Assembly: GCF_030161475.1 (NCBI RefSeq)
Contig: NZ_BSUG01000018.1
Coordinates: 16,665 to 80,664 of the forward strand
Direction: 5' to 3'
DNA from: Tetragenococcus halophilus subsp. flandriensis
Lineage (GTDB): Bacteria; Bacillota; Bacilli; Lactobacillales; Enterococcaceae
Length of the DNA: 64,000 nucleotides
Part shown: positions 52,179 to 59,761 of the stretch, piece after piece
Layout: each line of letters starts with the position of its first letter
How positions within the stretch are numbered: the first letter of the stretch is position 1
Program-made: the position numbers and the translations under genes
The notes under the pieces: model-generated
What the model was told of the DNA's origin: nothing
The model's input: only the letters and a program-made list of their open reading frames with translations
The model's database searches: none

Positions 52179-52417
52179 CATCCTTAAAAGATAATTATCT
52201 TTTAAGGATGTATATGTATACATGTTACCACCTTATTTTATGTCAATCTCACAATTGGCACCTTACTAAGTACATTACGACGCTCATAAACTATACTTGT
52301 GTTTTAATAACGGAAACTACCGCATGTGATTTATCATAAGATTTACCACATTCACTCCAAAGCCATTTTCAACTTATTTTTTTATCTCTTTCAGCAAACG
52401 AGACTCTCTGTAAAAAA
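52179..52417 (-). promoter_or_regulatory. T-box leader of the metQ-amidohydrolase operon (probable Met)
   Basis: Read on the minus strand: stem I base AGAGAGTCTCGTTTGCTGAA (52410-52391), a GAATGTGG segment that can present an ATG specifier, the T-box AAGGTGGTAACATG (52234-52221), and a terminator that is a perfect 34-bp palindrome (52212-52179) followed by T residues. Uncharged tRNA would stabilise the antiterminator. Methionine is inferred from the specifier candidate and metQ. Confidence 0.85.
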
Positions 52418-52579
52418 ATTATAAGTTTACTTACTTTTTCAACGTGTTTGTTTATTAAATTAAAAGGATCATAACAAACTAAAAAATAAACGTCAATGTT
52501 TAATGTTCATTTTTTTTAATATTTCTTTCAGGTTATGAAATATCTTTCGTTAATTTGATGTGAATATTCAAAAAATTAC

Positions 52580-52608
52580 TTGACAAGGCGTTCGTCTTTA
52601 ACTATACT
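52580..52608 (+). promoter_or_regulatory. Strong promoter of the plus-strand T-box operon
   Basis: TTGACA and TATACT are separated by exactly 17 bases, just upstream of the T-box leader. Confidence 0.85.
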
Positions 52609-52614
52609 AATTTG

Positions 52615-52897
52615 CAAATTACAGATAAAGCAATAATAGAGAAGAGTAACTATTGCGTTTGTTAAAGAGAGTCCGGATGGTGTAAAAGGGCACAAATAAC
52701 TATAGTGAAGATGAACTCTATGCTTTTTGTTCAGTTAACGCTGGATAGACGGTAAAGCAGCCGATATACTGCCGGGTATCATGCGTACTGTTGAGGCGTT
52801 AATTGTGAAATTAATGCAAATAAGGGTGGTAACACGAAAAGTCTTCGTCCCTTTGTTTATCATAGATGATAAGCAAAGGGATGAGGGCTTTTTTTAA
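52615..52897 (+). promoter_or_regulatory. T-box leader of the PLP-enzyme operon (probable Met)
   Basis: The leader has AAAGAGAGTCCGGATGGTG at the stem I base, a specifier region AGTGAAGATGAACTC offering ATG, the T-box AAGGGTGGTAACACG (about 52822-52836), and a terminator (TCGTCCCTTTG/CAAAGGGATGAGGGC then T7). The two genes behind it act in methionine and cysteine interconversion, which supports a Met specifier. Sequence from 52898 to 53104 shows no further gene. Confidence 0.88.
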
Positions 52898-53104
52898 TCT
52901 ATGAAGGAGGACATTAGGCTATTTAAAACCATTCTGTTTTATTAGAGCAAAAAACGAATAGTAAAAGCAACTTTTTCGTGGAATTAAATAATATTGACCA
53001 ATATTATTTGTTAGCGATGGGAAACAGTAGGACTGCAGAAATAAGCTTTGAATAATTTAATATTAAATTTTTTTGGCTAATTTCTTTTGAAAGGAGAGAA
53101 TTCA

Positions 53105-54346
53105 ATGGATGTAAATGAATTTGCTGCTAATTATTATAGGAAACGTAAAGATACAGATTCTTTGAAGTGGGATGCGTTAAAAGAACGTTATGGTGATGAA
53201 AATTTATTACCGCTATGGGTAGCGGACACAGAGTTTTCTGTTCCAGACGCTGTGCAACAAGCGCTACAAACAAAAATAAAACAAGGGATCTTTGGTTATT
53301 CACTTGTACCAGAAGATTATTTTTCAACTTATGAAAATTGGCAAAAAAGGCATCACCAACAAACTTTTGCAAAAGAATGGTTATTTTTTTCAACTGGAGT
53401 AGTTCAAGCTTTATATGATTTGGTCGACTGTTTTACTGAAAAAGGAGAAGCAATATTGATCCAACCACCTGTGTACTATCCCTTTTTTAATGTCATTCAG
53501 GATAAAAAAAGACAATTGGTGACTTCTGATTTAATTTCAGGTCCAAATAATTATCGAATGGATTTTGCCGATTTAGAAAAAAAGATAAAAAAATATCAAG
53601 TGAAACTATCCATTTTGTGCTCACCTCATAACCCAGTAGGAAGGGTGTGGAAATCTGAAGAATTGCGAACTTATTTGAATATTTGTACTAAAAATAATGT
53701 GTTAGTGATTGCAGATGAAATTCATTCAGACTTAATCCTACCTGGGAATCAATTTGTATCAGCTGCTGAGATTGCTAAAGAAGAGGGGGTACTAGAAAAT
53801 GTCGTGATATGTAACGCGCCATCGAAAACGTTTAATTTGGCTAGCTTATTGAATGCACATATTTGGATTCCTCATGTTAAACAGAGGGAGAGTTATCAAA
53901 ACTGGTGTCAGGAAAATAGACATACTGAAAACAGCTCATTAGGACAAATTGCCGCACAAGCAGCTTATCAATCGGGAGATCAATGGTTAAATAACTTTTT
54001 GGCCTTAGTTACACAAAATTACAATTGGATTAAAGAACAGCTTTATCAGTACATTCCTCAAATTGAAGTGACTGATTTACAAGGTACATACCTACTTTGG
54101 CTTGATCTTAGAAAGTGGATCCCTCCAGAAAAAGTTAAGTATTATATACAAGATCAGGCAAAATTAGCTGTTGATTTTGGTGAGTGGTTTTCTACAGAAA
54201 CGAAGGGTTTTATCAGGATCAATTTAGCCACCTCATTAGCGAATCTGCGTCTGGTTGTAAAATGTTTGGTTGAAGTAAACAAAATGGTCAAATTTGAAGA
54301 AAATTATAGTAAAAGTAATAAAAGGAGGCATTATAAGAATGAGTAA
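53105..54346 (+). CDS. MalY/PatB-type cystathionine beta-lyase (PLP, fold type I)
   Basis: The 413-residue protein has the MalY/PatB pattern: LPLWVADTEFSVPDAVQQAL, FFSTGVVQALYDLVDCF, CSPHNPVGRVW, ADEIHSDLI and the PLP lysine in APSKTFNLAS. These enzymes cleave cystathionine or cysteine to pyruvate and ammonia with homocysteine or sulfide. ATG 53105 follows GGAGAG. It is first in the T-box operon and overlaps the next gene by 8 bases. Confidence 0.87.
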   Translation: MDVNEFAANYYRKRKDTDSLKWDALKERYGDENLLPLWVADTEFSVPDAVQQALQTKIKQGIFGYSLVPEDYFSTYENWQKRHHQQTFAKEWLFFSTGVVQALYDLVDCFTEKGEAILIQPPVYYPFFNVIQDKKRQLVTSDLISGPNNYRMDFADLEKKIKKYQVKLSILCSPHNPVGRVWKSEELRTYLNICTKNNVLVIADEIHSDLILPGNQFVSAAEIAKEEGVLENVVICNAPSKTFNLASLLNAHIWIPHVKQRESYQNWCQENRHTENSSLGQIAAQAAYQSGDQWLNNFLALVTQNYNWIKEQLYQYIPQIEVTDLQGTYLLWLDLRKWIPPEKVKYYIQDQAKLAVDFGEWFSTETKGFIRINLATSLANLRLVVKCLVEVNKMVKFEENYSKSNKRRHYKNE

Positions 54347-55445
54347 ATTTCAAATTGCAACTTCTTTAGCACAAATAGGAAACCGGACAGATCCGCAAAC
54401 AGGAGCGGTCAGCGCACCGATTTATTTATCTACAACCTACGCACACCCTCAATTAGGAAAAAGTACTGGTTATGATTATACAAGAACAAAAAATCCCACA
54501 AGAGAGATATTAGAACAAGGACTAGCACAATTAGAAAACGGGGCACAAGCGATTGTAACAAGTTCTGGTATGAGTGCTATCCAGCTAATATTTAATTATT
54601 TTACAGGGCATAATCATTTTTTAGTTTCTCAAGATTTATATGGAGGCAGTTTCCGTTTTTTTGAGGAGTTGGAGCAACAAGGCTTGGCTAGCTTTGACTA
54701 TTTTTATGATATTGCTAGTTTAAGTGAAAAATTGTCTTTTGAAACGACAGCTGTTTTCTTAGAAACACCAACAAATCCTTTAATGCAAGAAGTTTCCATT
54801 CAAGAAGTAGCTAAGCTAGCACACCAACAAGGAAGTTTTGTTATTGTCGACAATACATTTTTAACTCCCTTACGTCAAAAACCACTGGATGAAGGTGCTG
54901 ATATCGTAGTTCATTCGGGAACTAAATTTTTAACAGGTCATAATGATATTTTAGCCGGAGTGATTGTAGCTAAAGACCCAGAAGTCGGGCAGCGTTTATC
55001 ATGGCTAGCAAACACAACAGGTCCTACTTTATCTAGTTTTGATTGCTGGTTGTTTATACGAAGCTTAAAAACTTTTAAAATACGTTTTGAACAACAAGAA
55101 AAAAATGCTCAAATACTCGTGGCATTTTTACAGCAACATCCTTCTATAAGAAAATTACTTTATCCTGGAAAGGGTGGGATGATTACCTTTTATGTATCTG
55201 AACATGAGAAAATCAGTCAGTTTTTGGCTAAACTTCAATTGGTTACTTTTGCTGAAAGTTTAGGAAGCACGGAAACTATGATTACTTATCCAACAACGCA
55301 AACTCATGCAGATATACCGCAGAAACTACGAGAATCTTATGGTTTGACGCCGAACTTATTAAGGATGTCTGTTGGGATTGAAGATTCGCAGGATCTTATT
55401 ACGGATTTAAGTTCAGCCTTACAAGTTTTTGAAAAAAGTACTTAA
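54339..55445 (+). CDS. Cystathionine gamma-synthase/beta-lyase family PLP enzyme
   Basis: The 368-residue protein is in the Cys/Met metabolism PLP family: TDPQTGAVSAPIYLSTTYAH, YDYTRTKNPTRE, SSGMSAIQLIF, LETPTNPLMQ and the PLP lysine in HSGTKFLTGHNDILAG. It interconverts cystathionine, homocysteine and cysteine; which direction cannot be fixed from motifs alone. ATG 54339 follows AAAGGAGGC and lies inside the end of the preceding gene, so the two are translationally coupled under the T-box. Confidence 0.88.
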   Translation: MSKFQIATSLAQIGNRTDPQTGAVSAPIYLSTTYAHPQLGKSTGYDYTRTKNPTREILEQGLAQLENGAQAIVTSSGMSAIQLIFNYFTGHNHFLVSQDLYGGSFRFFEELEQQGLASFDYFYDIASLSEKLSFETTAVFLETPTNPLMQEVSIQEVAKLAHQQGSFVIVDNTFLTPLRQKPLDEGADIVVHSGTKFLTGHNDILAGVIVAKDPEVGQRLSWLANTTGPTLSSFDCWLFIRSLKTFKIRFEQQEKNAQILVAFLQQHPSIRKLLYPGKGGMITFYVSEHEKISQFLAKLQLVTFAESLGSTETMITYPTTQTHADIPQKLRESYGLTPNLLRMSVGIEDSQDLITDLSSALQVFEKST

Positions 55446-55630
55446 ATTGTTTTAGAGAATTTTTCTTTCTAATGGTCGTCTGAGGTGATTTTTAATCATA
55501 TTATAGAAAACATAAAGTAAACTGTGTGCAAATTGAATTTAAGCAGTGTTGTTTCAAGTCTATTTATCTTAATTTGTTAATACTATAATCTTGATTTTTG
55601 CACCAGGTTTATATTTAAAGTTAAGGAAGC

Positions 55631-55662
55631 AATCGATAGCATAAAAAGTGATGCTATCGATT
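55631..55662. repeat. Perfect inverted repeat downstream of the PLP-enzyme operon
   Basis: AATCGATAGCAT and ATGCTATCGATT, 12-bp arms around 8 bases. It may act as a terminator for the operon, about 190 bases after the stop, though the tail is not T-rich. Confidence 0.55.
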
Positions 55663-55757
55663 GATAGCTATTGCGATATTACCCAATTGTCCGCTAGTTT
55701 CCATATGGTCGATGGTTTTTTTATCTCTTGTAATCCAAATGTGCAATCGACGATAGG
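55654..55757 (-). pseudogene. C-terminal scrap of a zinc-type alcohol dehydrogenase/quinone oxidoreductase
   Basis: On the minus strand one frame reads PIVDCTFGLQEI and, after a one-base shift, KTIDHMETSGQLGNIAIAI to a stop. Joined, this is the closing segment of medium-chain dehydrogenases (PvIDrtFpLeea...HmEsgqxxGKIV). No upstream part remains, so it is a decayed fragment. Confidence 0.55.
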
Positions 55758-55781
55758 TTTTATATGATATATACTTAGAAA

Positions 55782-55979
55782 TTGAATCCGTTTATTTTTA
55801 CAGTACAAAAAAATCGGATTGTTGTAGAAGGTACAGAATACGGAAAACTATTAGAAGGTCAAACGATTGAAAATAACCATTTTTGCAATGTATTTGAAAT
55901 CAATGAGGAGAATGGTTTAATTCAGCGTATGTATGCTTATACAGACCCTAATCTAGGTTTAAATGATAATGAAACGTAA
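55782..55979 (+). pseudogene. C-terminal fragment of an NTF2/SnoaL-like protein
   Basis: A 65-codon frame with TTG start and no ribosome site ends NNHFCNVFEINEENGLIQRM, then YAYTDPNLGL. NHxCxxFEIxxGxIxRMYxYxDP is the usual C-terminus of SnoaL/ketosteroid-isomerase-like small proteins, which normally exceed 120 residues. The N-terminal half is missing. Expression is doubtful. Confidence 0.5.
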
Positions 55980-56079
55980 TGTGACAAAGCGTTTTTCTTC
56001 GGATAAGTGATGTAGTATAGTATGATACTCTTAACTTATTAGCTGTGTAGGAATGAAATACACAAGAACGGAGATAACT

Positions 56080-57552
56080 ATGAGCCTAAATGGATTAATG
56101 ATGCAGTATTTTGAATGGGATTTACCCAATGATGGCAAACACTGGCAGAGGTTACGTGACGATGCCCAACATCTTAGCGAAAAAGGAATCACGGCAGTAT
56201 GGATCCCACCTTGTTTCAAAGGGACAGGGCAAGAGGATGTCGGTTATGGGGTCTATGATTTATACGATCTCGGTGAATTTGATCAAAAAGGGACTGTACG
56301 TACGAAGTATGGGACAAAAGAAGAACTACATGAAGCAATTGATGCCCTGCATGAGTTTGGTATTCAAGTATATGCGGACGTTGTATTAAATCATAAGGCA
56401 GCTGCAGATGAAACTGAGAACTTCCAAGCCTTTCAAGTGGATGAAAATAATCGTCAAAAAGCGATTAGTGAAGAACACGAAATTGAAGGTTGGACGAATT
56501 TTTATTTTCCGGGAAGAGAAGGGAAGTACTCGGATTTTGAATGGCATTGGTGTCATTTTTCTGGTGTATCTAAGGATGAAAAAACGGATACTGAGGGGAT
56601 TTTTCAAATTGTTGGTGAAGGAAAAGGTTGGGCTGACGATGATGAAGTGTCAAATGAATTCGGCAACTTTGATTATTTGATGTTTGCCGATATTGATTAT
56701 GGTCACAAAGAAGTTCTGGAAGAGACCCAACAATGGATCAAATGGTTTATCAATGAAACGGGAATTGATGGCATTCGTTTGGATGCGGTGAAACATATTA
56801 AACGTTCAGTTATTGATGGACTGGTTGACTATGTTCGAGAGGAATTTGGTCAAGACTTCTTTTTTGTCGCAGAATATTGGGAACAGGATACGGAAGTATT
56901 AGAAGAGTATTTAGAAAAACAGGATTTTGATTTTTCCATGATGGATGTGCGTTTCCATTACGCCTTGCATGAAGCATCTGTCGATCCAGAAAACTATGAT
57001 TTAACTCAGTTGTTTGACGGGACTTTATACCATGATAATGCGAAGTATGCCGTTACTTTTGTAGATAATCATGACTCGCAACCTGGTCAATCTTTAGAAT
57101 CCTTTGTAGAACCTTGGTTCAAGCCTTTAGCTTATGGCATTATTTTGCTTAGTTCCTATGGTTATCCTTGTTTATATTATCCCGATTATTATGGCTACTA
57201 TGCAGAAGATGTGGATTATGATGGGAATCAGGAGCTTATCGATAAGTTGCTTTATATACGACAACAGTTCGCTTATGGTGAAACAGAAGGTTACCTAGAT
57301 GATCCAAGATGTATTGGTTTTACGCGAAGTGGCGATGATGAACACCTAGTAGGATGTGCGGTGGTCATTTCTACAGATGGAGACAACGAAAAAGAAATGA
57401 ACGTCGGAAGTCTTCACGCCGGTGAAACTTATGTTGATGTCATAGGATATCGAGAAGAAGAAATAACCATTGAAGAAGACGGTTCTGCTGTTTTTGCAGT
57501 AGATTCTGGCTCGATTTCAGTGTGGGTACCAAAAGAAAAAATTGAGGAATAA
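56080..57552 (+). CDS. Cytoplasmic alpha-amylase (GH13)
   Basis: The 490-residue protein lacks a signal peptide and starts SLNGLMMQYFEWDLPNDGKH, like the B. licheniformis-type GH13_5 amylases. Conserved regions are seen in order: VYADVVLNHK (I), GIDGIRLDAVKHIK with the nucleophile Asp (II), FFVAEYW with the acid/base Glu (III) and FVDNHDSQPG (IV). It hydrolyses alpha-1,4-glucans or maltodextrins inside the cell. ATG 56080 follows CGGAGATAAC. It is monocistronic. Confidence 0.93.
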   Translation: MSLNGLMMQYFEWDLPNDGKHWQRLRDDAQHLSEKGITAVWIPPCFKGTGQEDVGYGVYDLYDLGEFDQKGTVRTKYGTKEELHEAIDALHEFGIQVYADVVLNHKAAADETENFQAFQVDENNRQKAISEEHEIEGWTNFYFPGREGKYSDFEWHWCHFSGVSKDEKTDTEGIFQIVGEGKGWADDDEVSNEFGNFDYLMFADIDYGHKEVLEETQQWIKWFINETGIDGIRLDAVKHIKRSVIDGLVDYVREEFGQDFFFVAEYWEQDTEVLEEYLEKQDFDFSMMDVRFHYALHEASVDPENYDLTQLFDGTLYHDNAKYAVTFVDNHDSQPGQSLESFVEPWFKPLAYGIILLSSYGYPCLYYPDYYGYYAEDVDYDGNQELIDKLLYIRQQFAYGETEGYLDDPRCIGFTRSGDDEHLVGCAVVISTDGDNEKEMNVGSLHAGETYVDVIGYREEEITIEEDGSAVFAVDSGSISVWVPKEKIEE

Positions 57553-57639
57553 AATATTGGCATTAAATAACTTTGTTTTTGCCTGTTTGTAGTATCTGTC
57601 ATTTTTCTGTTTTCTAATTCATTTGAATTTAGTAAAAAA

Positions 57640-57692
57640 AAGAGGAGCAAGAAATGTTTTCGAAGTGCTTTCGCACCAACATTCTTCTCCTC
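57640..57692 (-). terminator. Terminator of tRNA-Lys
   Basis: Minus-strand GAGGAG-AATGTT and its complement with an inner GGTGCGAAAGCAC loop, followed by TTTTTTT, 18 bases after the tRNA 3' end. Confidence 0.82.
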
Positions 57693-57709
57693 GTGGGTTT
57701 GGCACCCAA

Positions 57710-57782
57710 TGGGCTGTGGGGGGCTCGAACCCTCGACCCACTGATTAAGAGTCAGTTGCTCTGCCAACTGAGCTAACAGCCC
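57710..57782 (-). tRNA. tRNA-Lys (anticodon CTT)
   Basis: Minus-strand GGGCTGTTAGCTCAGTTGGC...CAGCCCA folds as a full cloverleaf: acceptor GGGCTGT/ACAGCCC, D arm AGCTCAGTTGGCAGAGC, anticodon arm ACTGA-CTCTTAA-TCAGT with CTT, T arm with GGTTCGAGC. CCA is not encoded. The terminator lies directly downstream. Confidence 0.95.
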
Positions 57783-57960
57783 AAAAAATATATTAACTTT
57801 TCACTTAACACCTTAATTATCCTATCACCCTATTATAAAAAATGCAAGTTGTTTTTCGTTAGTTATTTTTAAAAGATTGATTCTACTTATTTGTAATAGT
57901 AATGTTTTTAGTGTTTTGTTTCAAACTGTTTGGTTGTTTATACGGGTATTTTTTTCCTGT

Positions 57961-58040
57961 TATGCTATAATGTGGTTGTAAGATGAAAATAGTCAAGCAA
58001 TTGATTTCACTACCTTTCGTGGCAGTTGCCAATTTTTTAT
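57961..58040 (+). other. Degenerate second copy of the par-like antitoxin promoter and repeat region
   Basis: TATGCTATAAT (57961-57971) repeats the extended -10 of the antitoxin RNA at 58111-58121. About 45 bases on, CCTTTCGTGGCAGTTGCC resembles CCTTACAGGGCAGTTGCC in the leader of the Fst-like gene. No toxin frame or terminator lies in this copy, so it looks like a remnant of a duplicated locus. Confidence 0.4.
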
Positions 58041-58127
58041 AAACTTGAAAAACAGACACTATTGTATGTACATATAAAAAAGCGAATATTATATTCATTT
58101 TTTAAGAATGTATGCTATAATATATGT

Positions 58128-58190
58128 GCGAAACTAATCAATCAATTGTGTCACCAAAAAACCACCCTATTAGCGTAGGGTGGTTTTTCT
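58128..58190 (+). ncRNA. Candidate antitoxin RNA II of the Fst-type locus
   Basis: An extended -10 (TGCTATAAT, 58113-58121) predicts a start near 58128. The RNA of about 63 nt contains TCAATCAATTGTGTCACC, then the GC-rich hairpin and T run of the shared terminator. The TCAATCAA..TGTCACC segment is repeated over the toxin translation start at 58329-58345, as the direct repeats are in pAD1 par. It would pair with the toxin mRNA to block translation. Confidence 0.65.
58155..58190. terminator. Shared bidirectional terminator of the par-like locus
   Basis: AACCACCCTA and TAGGGTGGTT arms flanked by A and T runs. Convergent toxin mRNA and antitoxin RNA both end here. Confidence 0.82.
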
Positions 58191-58253
58191 TTGCACTGTT
58201 GCGCCTCCAGCGTTGGGGCTAGAAGACAACTGGAAAGGTTCTCGCTTAATCAT

Positions 58254-58343
58254 CTAACCAGTGTGATTAACTAATGCAATTACTAGCCCTACAAAAATAG
58301 GTGCGATAACCCACGAAACTAATTTTTCAATCAACCATGTCAC
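58254..58343 (-). CDS. Fst/Ldr-family type I toxin peptide
   Basis: A 29-codon minus-strand frame from GTG 58343 (or TTG 58334, better spaced from AGGGGG) encodes a single hydrophobic helix, SWVIAPIFVGLVIALVNHTG. The IAPIFVGLV core is the signature of Fst of plasmid pAD1 and its chromosomal relatives, which damage the membrane when not silenced by the antisense RNA. A TATAAT lies upstream near 58370-58375. It ends in a short NHTG tail, not the longer charged tail of Fst. Confidence 0.8.
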   Translation of the reverse strand: MTWLIEKLVSWVIAPIFVGLVIALVNHTG

Positions 58344-58730
58344 CCCCTTACAGGGCAGTTGCCAAAAATATTATAACATAGTGTATTAAGTGTTTTGTAA
58401 CGCTTTCGTATAAAAAAACTATTTTTTGTTAATTTGAAGATCCTGCACTAAACTTTCCTTTATTTTTACAATTATAAAGGAAAGATCTGTAGACTTCCCT
58501 TCATTTTTATGGTTATGAAGGAAAGTTTTGTAGAGTTCCCCTTATTTTTATAATTACGAAGGGAAGTTTGATAGACATCCCTTCATTATTACAATTATAA
58601 AGGTACAATTTCACTTTTTTATTAGCTTCACTTACGCTATTAGTTGTAGATAAAAATAAAAATTTCTTTCGTAAAAATTATTTCAACTATGTTAAACTTA
58701 TATAGGAAAAATAAATGGAGGTATGTGTAG
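58344..58730. other. Intergenic region: toxin promoter and hairpin array
   Basis: It holds the minus-strand promoter of the Fst-type gene, the 41-bp repeat array, and the leader of the VOC gene with GGAGG at the end. No other coding frame is supported. Confidence 0.6.
58454..58617. repeat. Four tandem 41-bp hairpin units
   Basis: Units start at 58454, 58495, 58536 and 58577, exactly 41 bases apart. Each folds through CTTCCCTTCATTTTTA-like and TTATGAAGGGAAG-like arms, followed by TTTTGTAG-like spacer. Compensating changes (TTTCC/GGAAA, TCCCC/GGGGA-like) keep the stems in most units. It lies between the Fst-type locus and the VOC gene. Confidence 0.88.
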
Positions 58731-59165
58731 ATGTATACCGGAGTAGAAATTGATATCGTTGTAAATGACGCTTTAAAAGCTTTTGCGACCTATAAAGAAA
58801 TTTTCGCAACAGAATTAATTGAAAAAACTGATTTTCCTAAAGGACAAAATGAAGTTGTCTTTACTATTTATGGTACACGAATTCATTTATTGGATGAAAA
58901 TCCGGAAGCGGGTATGCAGGCGCCCAAAGATACAATTGTGCCTATCTGGTTAAATGTGATGGTACCTGATATTAAAGAAACTTTTCAGCGTGCTATCGAT
59001 CATGGCTGGATGGAATTGATGCCTCTTACAGATATGTCCGATTTTGGTGTAACAAATGCGGTTGTAGCCGATACTTTTGGATATCAGTGGATGCTGCATC
59101 AAATTCATAAAGAGCTTTCTTTTGAAGAACGTAAAGCGATGTTTGAGAAACAAATGGATGATTAA
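58731..59165 (+). CDS. VOC-family protein (PhnB/glyoxalase-like)
   Basis: The 144-residue protein has YTGVEIDIVVNDALKAFATY at the start and VADTFGYQWMLHQIH at the end, the pattern of PhnB-like VOC proteins. TGGAGG precedes ATG. The C-terminal helix is extended (SFEERKAMFEKQMDD). It may bind or modify a small molecule; catalytic residues are not evident. Monocistronic. Confidence 0.85.
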   Translation: MYTGVEIDIVVNDALKAFATYKEIFATELIEKTDFPKGQNEVVFTIYGTRIHLLDENPEAGMQAPKDTIVPIWLNVMVPDIKETFQRAIDHGWMELMPLTDMSDFGVTNAVVADTFGYQWMLHQIHKELSFEERKAMFEKQMDD

Positions 59166-59301
59166 TTTTGCTTATTTTTTCTTTATGAGATTATTTTCAC
59201 AAATAAAAATTTTTTAATTATTTTTCTTTATTTTTATTGCAAAAAAGAATGGCTGAACTCCTCATATATCGGTAAAAGACTTTTAAAAAATTGTGAACGA
59301 A

Positions 59302-59348
59302 ACACAACAATTAGTGTTTTCTCCATTCACAAACACTAGATATGGTAT
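59302..59348. promoter_or_regulatory. Paired NrdR boxes
   Basis: ACACAACAATTAGTGT (59302-59317) and ACACTAGATATGGTAT (59333-59348) resemble the NrdR consensus acaCwAtATaTwGtgt. They are 31 bases apart start to start, the classic spacing of tandem NrdR boxes, and sit just before the promoter of a ribonucleotide reductase operon. Confidence 0.7.
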
Positions 59349-59355
59349 TTTATCA

Positions 59356-59385
59356 TTGACTTTTGTCAATCAGTCATTATATGAT
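59356..59385 (+). promoter_or_regulatory. nrd operon promoter
   Basis: TTGACT and TATGAT separated by 18 bases, immediately after the NrdR boxes and 40 bases before nrdH. Confidence 0.7.
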
Positions 59386-59425
59386 AGACACAGTTAATTA
59401 AAGAAGATATCGAGGAGGAACTAGT

Positions 59426-59650
59426 ATGAATATCACACTATTTTCTAAAAATAATTGTATGCAATGTAAAATGACAAAACGCTTTTTAGCTGAAAATAAT
59501 ATTAATTTTGAAGAGGTTAATATCGATAACGAACCAAATGCCCTTGACTGGTTGAAAGAACAAGGATTTCAAAGTGTCCCTGTTATCACATCTGATGCTA
59601 CGACAGTTGTTGGTTTCCGTCCTGATCAATTGCGTCAATTGGCAAGCTAA
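59426..59650 (+). CDS. nrdH: Glutaredoxin-like NrdH redoxin
   Basis: The 74-residue protein has the redox motif CMQCKMTK (residues 12-19) and the GFRPDQLRQL ending typical of NrdH, which reduces class Ib ribonucleotide reductase. The active-site CMQC pattern is a known NrdH variant. GAGGAGG precedes ATG. It heads the nrdHEF operon; nrdI is absent from the window. Confidence 0.93.
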   Translation: MNITLFSKNNCMQCKMTKRFLAENNINFEEVNIDNEPNALDWLKEQGFQSVPVITSDATTVVGFRPDQLRQLAS

Positions 59651-59670
59651 TTTGTTCTTTGAAAAATTCG

Positions 59671-59725
59671 AAAAAAAGACTGGGATTTGTCCGTCACTTC
59701 TGACTAACAAGTCCTTCTTTTTTAT
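59671..59725 (+). terminator. Hairpin between nrdH and nrdE
   Basis: AAAAAGA-GGA-TTGT pairs with ACAA-TCC-TTCTTTTT around an 18-base loop, followed by a T run. It may be a leaky terminator or processing site that makes nrdH more abundant than nrdEF. Confidence 0.6.
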
Positions 59726-59761
59726 TTTACCCCATTATTTTATAGATAAGGTTGTGTACCC

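Noticed and set aside
57429..57767. 112-codon minus-strand frame over the amylase end and tRNA-Lys
   Set aside because: It runs through a tRNA gene and a terminator, so it is not coding.
59486..59710. 74-codon minus-strand frame opposite nrdH
   Set aside because: It is a shadow of nrdH with no ribosome site or family pattern.
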